5,616 nucleotides of DNA, taken from contig DINK01000040.1 of NCBI GenBank assembly GCA_002426825.1, forward strand, positions 1 to 5,616. Direction: 5' to 3'. Shown piece after piece: positions 1-5,616 of this stretch (position 1 is the stretch's first letter; every line of letters starts with the position of its first letter). The notes under the pieces were generated by a model. The model was not told the DNA's origin and searched no databases. It saw nothing but the letters and a program-made list of their open reading frames with translations. The position numbers and the translations under genes are program-made. The DNA comes from Holosporaceae bacterium UBA5542 (GTDB taxonomy: Bacteria; Pseudomonadota; Alphaproteobacteria; UBA7879; UBA5542).

Positions 1-48
<48 letters not shown>

Positions 49-68
49 GAACACTACTCTAGTGTCTC

Positions 69-97
69 TGTATAGTGCAAAATGAAGCTCCTGTCTA
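69..97 (-). promoter_or_regulatory. Probable sigma-70 type promoter of the tRNA-Phe gene
   Basis: On the minus strand, TAGACA (97-92, five of six matches to TTGACA) is followed after exactly 17 bases by TATACA (74-69, four of six matches to TATAAT). A start about seven bases downstream would give a leader of roughly 14 bases before the mature tRNA 5' end at 48, a normal arrangement for a tRNA gene. The assignment rests on consensus match and spacing only. Confidence 0.5.
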
Positions 98-224
98 CGG
101 TGTCGCTGATTGAAAACAAAATAAAGACACAATATCGAGGCGGTTATCGGAAAGCGAGGTTACATTTTGTTGTTTTTTTGACTATTGTTCATGAGAGTGA
201 TTTTTTGGTCAGTGGGTGAAGAGA

Positions 225-1058
225 ATGGAAAAAAATATTGATAAAACGGTTGTAAATGATTTTGGTGAAGAGTGGGACGCTTACCGTCAAAACAAAATCA
301 TTGGCCCTGAGGGAGAGCGTCTGTTTCGGGCTTACTTTCATGTTTTCCCTTGGGAGAAGCTGCCCAAAAACCCACAGGGTATGGATGTGGGCTGTGGCAG
401 CGGAAGGTGGGCATACTATGCGTGTCAAAAAAAGGGGGGCGTCTTGCACTGCGTTGAGCCTGCAGAAAAAGCAATGCGCGTGGCCAAAGAAAATTTAAAA
501 ACACAAAAAAATTGCCGATTTCATGTTGCTGATGCCCTAAATATTCCCCTTAAGGACGCAAGTTTAGACTATGGGTATTCGTTGGGGGTTTTGCACCACA
601 TTCCAGACACAGCACTGGCCCTTCAGGCGTGTGTGAAGAAACTGAAGAAGGGGGCCCCTTTTTTGCTTTACCTGTACTATGGGCTTGATAATCGCCCTTT
701 GTGGTTTGTGCTTTTGTGGCGTGCTTCTGACGTTTTTCGAAAAAAAATTTCCCGTCTTCGGTTTTCGCGCAAGCTTTGGGTAACAAAAACAATTGCGGCG
801 CTAGTCTATTATCCTTTAGCGCGCTTGTCTCTTCTTCTTGAAAAGATGGGTATTAATGTGCACAGCATACCATTGTCGGGGTACAGAAAAACATCTTTTT
901 ACACCATGCAAACCGATGCTTTGGATCGCTTTGGTACCACCCTCGAGCAGCGCTTTACTCGCGCACAAATGAAAGAGATGATGTTGGCAGCAGGACTTGA
1001 AAAGATTGTGTTTAGCCAGAAGGAGCCTTACTGGTGTGCCGTGGGAATTAAGAAGTGA
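225..1058 (+). CDS. Class I SAM-dependent methyltransferase, substrate unknown
   Basis: The product is a Rossmann-fold methyltransferase of the Methyltransf_11 type, presumably cytoplasmic. Counting from the ATG at 225 (277 residues), motif I is DVGCGSGRW at about 54-62, the acidic ribose-binding end of strand beta2 is VEP at about 77-79, the motif III region is VADALNIPL near 101-109, and motif IV/post-IV is SLGVLHHIPD near 119-128. The segment from about 155 to 215 is hydrophobic and basic and may form an amphipathic lid or membrane-contacting insert. The C-terminal stretch (SFYTMQTDALDRFG, then PYWCAVG) resembles, from memory, a methyltransferase subgroup common in alphaproteobacteria. Nothing here identifies the acceptor. 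An in-frame GTG at 216 is an alternative start adding three residues; neither start has a strong Shine-Dalgarno, and the ATG was preferred with only the purine-rich GAAGAG in front. The gene stands alone between a divergent tRNA and an IS remnant, so neighbours give no clue. Confidence 0.85.
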   Translation: MEKNIDKTVVNDFGEEWDAYRQNKIIGPEGERLFRAYFHVFPWEKLPKNPQGMDVGCGSGRWAYYACQKKGGVLHCVEPAEKAMRVAKENLKTQKNCRFHVADALNIPLKDASLDYGYSLGVLHHIPDTALALQACVKKLKKGAPFLLYLYYGLDNRPLWFVLLWRASDVFRKKISRLRFSRKLWVTKTIAALVYYPLARLSLLLEKMGINVHSIPLSGYRKTSFYTMQTDALDRFGTTLEQRFTRAQMKEMMLAAGLEKIVFSQKEPYWCAVGIKK

Positions 1059-1065
1059 TTTGTGG

Positions 1066-1083
1066 GTCTTGGGGCCCTAAGAC
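1066..1083 (+). terminator. Palindromic hairpin just after the methyltransferase gene, possible terminator
   Basis: Eight bases after the methyltransferase stop lies an 18-base near-perfect palindrome, GTCTTGGGGCCCTAAGAC. As RNA it gives a 7-base-pair stem with one G-U pair and a GGCC loop. The nearest T run (TTTT, 1091-1094) starts seven bases after the stem, so it is not a textbook rho-independent terminator. Position and symmetry favour a role in 3'-end formation, but a chance palindrome is possible. Confidence 0.35.
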
Positions 1084-1119
1084 TAAGATCTTTTGTAGAA
1101 TATTTTAGCATCTTGACTT

Positions 1120-1127
1120 TTCTTTTA
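1120..1127. repeat. Possible left target-site duplication of the IS remnant
   Basis: The eight bases outside the left inverted repeat read TTCTTTTA; those outside the right one (1529-1536) read TTATTTTT, six of eight identical. IS1595-family elements are known to duplicate 8 bases on insertion, so the pair could be a decayed duplication. Both are T-rich, so chance similarity is likely enough to keep confidence low. Confidence 0.35.
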
Positions 1128-1145
1128 GGGGCAATTCTAGATAAT
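1128..1145 (+). repeat. Left terminal inverted repeat of the IS remnant
   Basis: GGGGCAATTCTAGATAAT matches the reverse complement of 1511-1528 at 15 of 18 positions, with mismatches only at positions 6, 7 and 9. In the opposite direction it also encodes the last residues of the transposase tail (QLSRIAP), so gene end and element end overlap. Confidence 0.75.
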
Positions 1146-1495
1146 TGTTTCAAACAATCTTTGAGCCAATGTTTAAATTGAATTAATCGATCTTTTAGTT
1201 TTGAATCTTCATTCACAGCTTCAAAAGGTGCTGGAAACTATCTTTAGGAACACCATTAAATTTACATATATGCCGCTTAGCGTGATCCTAAAAATTCTCA
1301 ATACCATCTCAACTTCTCCATCACAGGACCTTGAGAGATTATTGCTCACCACATAGAGCAGCGGTCTTTCGAAGCCTATGTGTCTGTATTTCTATTCGCT
1401 CCAGCAAGATCAATCGCGCATTGGGTCGTTGTTTCGGTTACAAAATGCACCAACAGCTTACTTTGTCTTCTCTTATCTAATTTGCTTTTTCTCGT
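1128..1495 (-). pseudogene. IS1595-family (IS1016-like) transposase pseudogene
   Basis: Four fragments on the minus strand line up in order with an IS1016-type transposase. First, 1495-1379 reads RKSKLDKRRQSKLLVHFV and continues CAIDLAGANRNT, the N-terminal helix-turn-helix region (family form close to KLIELFVAGVTARTAADLVGVNKTT), and ends at a TAG at 1378-1376. Second, after a frameshift, 1376-1353 gives GFERPLLY, like the family's YFHRLRLLIY. Third, 1305-1219 gives GIENF, a TAG in place of the expected Trp, then DHAKRHICKFNGVPKDSF and QHLLK, followed by TGA at 1215-1213 where CEWRFN is expected. Fourth, in another frame, 1207-1127 gives SKLKDRLIQFKHWLK and a tail ending QLSRIAP inside the inverted repeat. 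An ACG at 1495-1493 sits about where the start codon should be. The loss of about 100 residues between fragments two and three removes the DESYFGG region and most of the catalytic core. Family identification is from memory of conserved blocks, not a search. Confidence 0.8.
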
Positions 1496-1510
1496 CTCGT
1501 CCCTTGTAAC

Positions 1511-1528
1511 ATTATCTAGGACAGCCCC
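1511..1528 (-). repeat. Right terminal inverted repeat of the IS remnant
   Basis: Read on the minus strand this is GGGGCTGTCCTAGATAAT, the partner of 1128-1145. It lies about 16 bases upstream of the first recognisable transposase codon, as expected for the 5' end of such an element. Confidence 0.75.
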
Positions 1529-1536
1529 TTATTTTT
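1529..1536. repeat. Possible right target-site duplication of the IS remnant
   Basis: TTATTTTT, six of eight bases shared with TTCTTTTA at 1120-1127. It forms the start of a T-rich tract (1529-1539) directly outside the right inverted repeat. The low complexity limits how far it can be trusted. Confidence 0.35.
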
Positions 1537-1550
1537 TTATCTGATCTGTG

Positions 1551-1572
1551 CCCTCTTTTCAAAAAAGGGGGG
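1551..1572 (+). other. Hairpin in the psd upstream region (C/T tract paired with A/G tract)
   Basis: CCCTCTTTT (1551-1559) can pair with AAAGGGGGG (1564-1572) around a CAAA loop, giving nine pairs including two G-U. Only TTT follows on the plus strand and no T run follows on the minus strand, so terminator function is weak in either direction. It sits directly upstream of the proposed psd -10 element. It may be the end of an older transcription unit cut off by the IS insertion, or simply an asymmetric sequence tract. Confidence 0.3.
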
Positions 1573-1579
1573 TTTGAGG

Positions 1580-1585
1580 TATAGT
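1580..1585 (+). promoter_or_regulatory. Candidate -10 element for the psd-pssA operon
   Basis: TATAGT matches TATAAT at five of six positions and would place a transcription start near 1592, about 24 bases before the psd start codon. The region 17-18 bases upstream (TTTTCAA, 1556-1562) is a poor -35 and lies within the hairpin stem. No better promoter was seen between the IS remnant and psd. Confidence 0.35.
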
Positions 1586-1603
1586 GTGGAAAGAATCAAA
1601 ACA

Positions 1604-1610
1604 TAAGGAT
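1604..1610 (+). promoter_or_regulatory. Ribosome binding site deciding the psd TTG start
   Basis: TAAGGAT places AAGGA (1605-1609) six bases before the TTG at 1616. No ATG or GTG in the psd frame near the N-terminus has comparable support, so this site is the main reason to accept the TTG as the initiator. Confidence 0.6.
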
Positions 1611-1615
1611 TTATT

Positions 1616-2302
1616 TTGAAACGACCGATTTTTTCGCACATTCATAAAGAAGGGTATGTGTTTGGATCCCTTTTTTTTGTAGGCGCTGTTCTTTTGTGGC
1701 ATGTGCATCCCTATTTGGGGAAGCTGGGCCTTATCCTAACCGCATGGTGCCTTTATTTTTTCAGAAACCCAAACCGTGTAGTACCCCAACGGGATGGTCT
1801 TATTGTGAGTCCGGCAGACGGTGTTGTGCAATTGATTCGAACCGTTGTGCCACCTAAGGAGCTGGGCCTTGGCAAAGTACCGCTTACGCGTGTGAGTGTG
1901 TTTATGAATGTGTTTAACGTGCATATTAACCGCGCTCCTGTGGAAGGAACGGTAGAGGTGATTCACTATCACAAAGGAAAGTTTTTTAATGCCGAGCTCG
2001 ACAAAGCGAGTGAACATAATGAGCGCCAACTGTTTTGTGTCAAAACAGAGGATGGAAAAAAAGTGGGCTTTATACAAATTGCGGGCCTAATTGCGCGGAG
2101 GATCCGCTGCGATGTTGTCGAAGGTCAAAAAGTGAGCCGTGGCGAGCGGTTTGGATTAATTCGCTTTGGAAGTCGGGTGGATGTGTTTTTGCCAAAAGGG
2201 GTGGCGCCTCTTGTGGCACTAGGACAAAAAACCATTGCAGGAGAAACAGTAATTGGGGACTTTCAGTCTAAAGAAAAACCCCGGGAAGGACATGTGGTCT
2301 AA
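1616..2302 (+). CDS. psd: Phosphatidylserine decarboxylase proenzyme (short, PSD-A type)
   Basis: Converts phosphatidylserine to phosphatidylethanolamine and CO2 at the cytoplasmic membrane, using a pyruvoyl group made by self-cleavage. The 228-residue length fits the short PSD-A class rather than the longer E. coli-type enzyme. The cleavage motif is RFGSRVD at about 183-189: the chain is expected to break between Gly185 and Ser186, Ser186 becoming the pyruvoyl of the small alpha subunit. Other family blocks are FFRNPNR (48-54), VSPADGVV (64-71), MNVFNVHINRAP (97-108) and EHNERQ (133-138). A hydrophobic stretch at about 15-48 likely anchors it in the membrane. It starts with TTG, backed by a ribosome binding site. 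The stop is immediately followed by the ATG of pssA, whose product supplies its substrate, so the two are surely one transcription unit. Confidence 0.95.
   Translation: MKRPIFSHIHKEGYVFGSLFFVGAVLLWHVHPYLGKLGLILTAWCLYFFRNPNRVVPQRDGLIVSPADGVVQLIRTVVPPKELGLGKVPLTRVSVFMNVFNVHINRAPVEGTVEVIHYHKGKFFNAELDKASEHNERQLFCVKTEDGKKVGFIQIAGLIARRIRCDVVEGQKVSRGERFGLIRFGSRVDVFLPKGVAPLVALGQKTIAGETVIGDFQSKEKPREGHVV
2286..2290 (+). promoter_or_regulatory. Shine-Dalgarno of pssA inside the psd 3' end
   Basis: AAGGA lies within the last codons of psd, 12 bases before the pssA ATG. That spacing is long, and since the psd stop directly abuts the ATG, pssA may rely partly on ribosomes that have just finished psd (translational coupling). 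Confidence 0.4.
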
Positions 2303-3055
2303 ATGGTACGTGGGCGTCGCACAAAGAAGGCAAAAAATCCTTTTCCTCCAACACTTAAAGCGTTTCCTTTTTCGCGTTTTATTCCGAACCTGCTGACTTT
2401 GGCAGCGCTTTGTGCTGGGCTAAGTTCCATTAGGTTTGCGTTAGTTGATCGCTGGGAAACCGCTGTGACTCTTGTTTTTGTGGCGATGATTCTGGACGGC
2501 ATGGATGGGCGGGTGGCCCGTCTTTTAAATAGCGCCTCAAAGTTAGGAGCTGAGCTAGATTCTCTTGCAGACTCTTGTAATTTCGGCGTCGTGCCAGGGA
2601 TTTTGGTGTACCTTTTTTCCTTAAAGTATTTGGGTGTGGTGGGGTGGCCAATTGTTCTTTTTTATACGCTTTGTATGGTGTTGCGACTTGCACGCTTTAA
2701 CACGCTTTTAGACCAGCCTATGGGCAACTATTTTATTGGTGTCAATGCCCCCTTTGGTGCGCTTTTATCTCTAACGCCTTTGATGCTGTACTTTCAGTTT
2801 GGGTATATGTTGAGTCCTGCTTTTTATGGGGTATGGATGTTTTGTGTTGCATGTGCATTGGTAAGTCGCATTCCTACATTTTCTTTTAAGAAAGGAACGA
2901 TCGCCCGTCCTTGGATTTTACCTTTATTTATTGGGGCAGGTGTGTTTGTTGCCATGATGATTTCAGCGCCTTGGTTGATGTTGTCACTTTTAAGCCTAAT
3001 TTATGTAGCGTCTATTCCCTTCAGTATGCGCCTTTATAAAAAACAAGAATCTTAA
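2303..3055 (+). CDS. pssA: CDP-diacylglycerol--serine O-phosphatidyltransferase (membrane type)
   Basis: Transfers a phosphatidyl group from CDP-diacylglycerol to L-serine, giving phosphatidylserine and CMP, the step before Psd. The CDP-alcohol phosphatidyltransferase signature DGxxARx8Gx3Dx3D is complete: D68-G69, A72-R73, G82, D86, D90, the aspartates being the metal-binding and catalytic residues. An additional D65 precedes it. This is the polytopic type II enzyme, not the phospholipase D-like E. coli type. Hydrophobic segments fall near 28-45, 53-67, 95-113, 115-131, 147-167, 172-188, 204-222 and 225-241. The basic N-terminus (VRGRRTKKAK) followed by RFIPNLLTLAALCAGL is like alphaproteobacterial PssA. 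The 250-residue length is normal. It abuts psd with no spacer, and its TAA shares the TTAA at 3052-3055 with the stop of convergent nth. Confidence 0.95.
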   Translation: MVRGRRTKKAKNPFPPTLKAFPFSRFIPNLLTLAALCAGLSSIRFALVDRWETAVTLVFVAMILDGMDGRVARLLNSASKLGAELDSLADSCNFGVVPGILVYLFSLKYLGVVGWPIVLFYTLCMVLRLARFNTLLDQPMGNYFIGVNAPFGALLSLTPLMLYFQFGYMLSPAFYGVWMFCVACALVSRIPTFSFKKGTIARPWILPLFIGAGVFVAMMISAPWLMLSLLSLIYVASIPFSMRLYKKQES

Positions 3056-3687
3056 CTTTTCGTTTTCTCAGGATATTGACAGAATGTGCTAACGGGGCAG
3101 CTGGGACAAAGCGGTTTTTTTGCTTTGCATATGTAGCGACCGTGTAAAATAAGCCAGTGGTGTGCGTTTAGTCGATAAGGGTGTGGCACAATACGATCTA
3201 GTTTTTTTTCTACATCTTCAGGAGTTTTTCCAGGGGCTAAGCCCGTTCGATTTGCCACACGAAAAACATGGGTATCGACGGCGAAGGTTTCTTTTCCAAA
3301 GGCGATATTTAAAACAACGTTGGCCGTTTTAACCCCAACACCAGGAAGAGAAGTAAGATCTTTTTTCGTATGTGGCACTTGGCTGTTGAATGTATCCACA
3401 AGCATTTGGGATGTTTTTATAACGTTCTTTGCTTTTGTATGATAAAGCCCAATGGTTTTAATGTGGCTTTTAAGCGTGTCTTCCCCCAGCGCTAACATGT
3501 CTTCAGGGGTTTTAATTTTTTCAAACAATTTTTTTGTTGCTCGGTTAACACCTGCGTCAGTTGATTGGGCCGATAAAATAACGGCCACCAACAGGGTAAA
3601 GGTGTTTGTGTGCAGAAGTTCGCCTACAGGGTTTGGGTTTTCTTGTTTTAAACGTTCAAAAAAAGAAAGAACGTCTTGCTTATGCAT
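3052..3687 (-). CDS. nth: Endonuclease III (DNA glycosylase/AP lyase)
   Basis: Base-excision repair enzyme that removes oxidised pyrimidines and cuts the abasic site by beta-elimination. Numbered from the ATG at 3687 (211 residues), the helix-hairpin-helix LPGVGVKTANVV holds the catalytic Lys at 120 and VDTH holds the catalytic Asp at 138. The [4Fe-4S] ligands follow the exact C-x6-C-x2-C-x5-C pattern at 187, 194, 197 and 203. The ATG start gives the same length and the same Lys120/Asp138 numbering as E. coli Nth, with an N-terminus (MHKQDVLSFFERLKQENPNP) that aligns without gaps. A TTG at 3705 would add six residues (MSCCTF) and has an AGGA four bases upstream, so it cannot be excluded. Either start overlaps the end of uppP (by 8 or 26 bases), implying cotranscription. 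The 3' end is convergent with pssA. Confidence 0.95.
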   Translation of the reverse strand: MHKQDVLSFFERLKQENPNPVGELLHTNTFTLLVAVILSAQSTDAGVNRATKKLFEKIKTPEDMLALGEDTLKSHIKTIGLYHTKAKNVIKTSQMLVDTFNSQVPHTKKDLTSLPGVGVKTANVVLNIAFGKETFAVDTHVFRVANRTGLAPGKTPEDVEKKLDRIVPHPYRLNAHHWLILHGRYICKAKKPLCPSCPVSTFCQYPEKTKS

Positions 3688-4468
3688 GAAAGTACAACAA
3701 GACAAAAATTCCTAAAAGAATGCGGTACAGACCAAATAAAACAAGGCTGTTTTTTCGAAGCCACCACATAAAAAAATAGAGACTGCCATACCCAACACAA
3801 AAGCATGCAAAAAGAATCACGAAGAAATCAACGCCAATATAAAAGAAGGAATCGTTTAGGGCCACCCGAAATAGAAGTGTTAGGGCTCCAATTCCGATGG
3901 GAATAGATGTTAGAAAAGAAAATTTAGCTGCATCGGTTCGTTTTATGCCCAAAAGACGGGCGCCTGTAAGGGAAAGGCCCAGTCGGCTGGCCCCTGGAAC
4001 AAAGGCACCGGCTTGGAAAAGCCCAATTAAAAACGCTTTTTTATAGGTGATGCGTTCGTAAGTAGTGTGGTGTTTTCCGTAAAGATCGGCCCCCATCATT
4101 ACCAAGCCAAAAACAATGGACACCCAACCGAAAAGACGCATACCATGTGTAAGATGATCAACATAATGATGAACTAAAAATCCTATACAGATGACGGGTA
4201 GGGTGGCCACACAAATTTTTAACCCTTGGTGAAAGGTGGGCGAGGCATACCCTTTAAGCACACCAAAAAGTGACTGGATTAATGCTTTTATTTCTGTGCG
4301 AAAGTAAACAAACACCACCAATAGTGTGGCAAAGTTCAGAATAACTTCTGTAAGCCGGCCTGCGCTGCGCAGCCCAAACAGCTGACTGCCAATAAAAAGG
4401 TGGCCTGAAGAACTTACGGGAAAGAATTCAGACACGCCTTGTATAAGAGAAAGCCAAAAGATATCCAT
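3680..4468 (-). CDS. uppP: Undecaprenyl-diphosphate phosphatase (UppP/BacA)
   Basis: Integral membrane enzyme that removes a phosphate from undecaprenyl diphosphate, regenerating the lipid carrier used for peptidoglycan and other surface polymers; overproduction of the family gives bacitracin resistance. The first signature, (E/Q)xxxE, is Q10 and E14 in IQGVSEFFPVSSSGH, with His23 following. The second, normally PGxSRSxxT, reads PGASRLGLS at 158-166: the key Arg162 and Ser161 are kept, but the second Ser is Leu and the Thr is Ser. TGARLLG and AAKFSFLTSIP follow as in the family. Hydrophobic segments cover most of the 262 residues. The ATG start has only a distant AGGG-like site (ten bases) but gives a normal N-terminus for the family. 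It lies 68 bases after atpD on the same strand and overlaps nth. Confidence 0.93.
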   Translation of the reverse strand: MDIFWLSLIQGVSEFFPVSSSGHLFIGSQLFGLRSAGRLTEVILNFATLLVVFVYFRTEIKALIQSLFGVLKGYASPTFHQGLKICVATLPVICIGFLVHHYVDHLTHGMRLFGWVSIVFGLVMMGADLYGKHHTTYERITYKKAFLIGLFQAGAFVPGASRLGLSLTGARLLGIKRTDAAKFSFLTSIPIGIGALTLLFRVALNDSFFYIGVDFFVILFACFCVGYGSLYFFMWWLRKNSLVLFGLYRILLGIFVLLYFHA

Positions 4469-4536
4469 AACGATTTTACCCTACCAAAAATATGGCGATG
4501 GGAAAAGGGGGTGTGTACGTAGGAATAAAAAAGCTA
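4469..4536 (-). other. Short intergenic spacer between atpD and uppP
   Basis: The 68 bases hold the second atpD stop (TAG), a TTTTTT run starting a few bases after it, and a pyrimidine-rich stretch. Only a feeble stem (GAAAG / CTTTT across the atpD stop) precedes the T run, so no convincing terminator is seen. It is too short for atpC, and uppP may be read from the atp transcript. Confidence 0.5.

Positions 4537-5616
<1,080 letters not shown>

Larger units (their letters stand above)
1128..1528 (-). mobile_element. Decayed, internally deleted IS1595-family (IS1016-like) insertion sequence
   Basis: The 401-base segment is bounded by 18-base terminal inverted repeats (1128-1145 and 1511-1528; 15 of 18 identical, both starting GGGGC and ending CTAGATAAT). 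Between them, the minus strand carries recognisable pieces of an IS1016-type transposase in several frames. In order they are an N-terminal helix-turn-helix region, then the GIENFW...AKRH...KFNGVPK block near the C-terminus, then a tail running into the left repeat. Most of the catalytic DDE domain between them is missing. Intact relatives are around 700 bases, so about 300 bases appear deleted. It cannot encode an active transposase, though the ends might still be mobilised by a related enzyme elsewhere in the genome. Confidence 0.8.

Noticed and set aside
71..77. TATAGTG on the plus strand as a promoter element repeated at 1580
   Set aside because: The match is only seven bases, has no supporting -35 at 71, and overlaps the better minus-strand tRNA promoter; treated as chance.
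133..206. A promoter for the methyltransferase (TTGAAA at 110 with TATCGA at 133, or elements around 160-188)
   Set aside because: Each candidate has a poor -10 or -35 half; none stood out enough to annotate.
1028..1216. A 62-residue minus-strand open frame after the methyltransferase
   Set aside because: Its first part is the out-of-context C-terminal tail of the decayed transposase and the rest is run-on through the inverted repeat and the methyltransferase end; it is not a separate gene.
1736..2077. A 113-residue open frame antisense to psd
   Set aside because: It lies wholly opposite a well-supported gene, has no recognisable motif or ribosome binding site, and is composed of reverse-frame codons of psd.
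3452..3715. An 87-residue plus-strand open frame opposite nth
   Set aside because: It mirrors the conserved coding sequence of nth and the end of uppP, with no independent evidence of coding.

Overview
The window looks like ordinary chromosomal DNA from a Gram-negative bacterium, most likely an alphaproteobacterium. Three things point there: an AtpD with the [16 protein letters not shown] / [16 protein letters not shown] style of that class, a psd-pssA gene pair, and a PssA whose N-terminus reads IPNLLTLAALCAGL. The moderate, AT-leaning composition and the IS1016-like insertion remnant would fit a host-associated lineage such as Holosporales or Rickettsiales, but that finer placement is inference and was not tested by any search.

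Layout. Positions 1-48 hold the 5' two thirds of a tRNA-Phe(GAA) gene on the minus strand, with a plausible promoter at 69-97. A class I SAM-dependent methyltransferase of unknown substrate follows on the plus strand (225-1058). The 557-base gap from 1059 to 1615 is not empty. It holds a hairpin just after the methyltransferase, then a 401-base internally deleted and frame-broken remnant of an IS1595-family (IS1016-like) insertion sequence (1128-1528) that keeps both terminal inverted repeats, then the leader and probable promoter of psd.

Next come psd (1616-2302, TTG start) and pssA (2303-3055), which abut with no spacer. Together they make phosphatidylethanolamine: PssA makes phosphatidylserine from CDP-diacylglycerol and serine, and Psd decarboxylates it. 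The other strand then carries, reading from the right edge leftward, the 3' part of atpD (F1 ATP synthase beta), uppP (undecaprenyl-diphosphate phosphatase) and nth (endonuclease III). uppP and nth overlap, and nth meets pssA tail to tail, both stop codons sharing one TTAA.

No CRISPR array, toxin-antitoxin pair, phage gene or clearly new system was found. The points most worth a second look are the decayed IS, the absence of atpC after atpD, the altered PGxSRSxxT motif in UppP, and the start-site questions for psd and nth.
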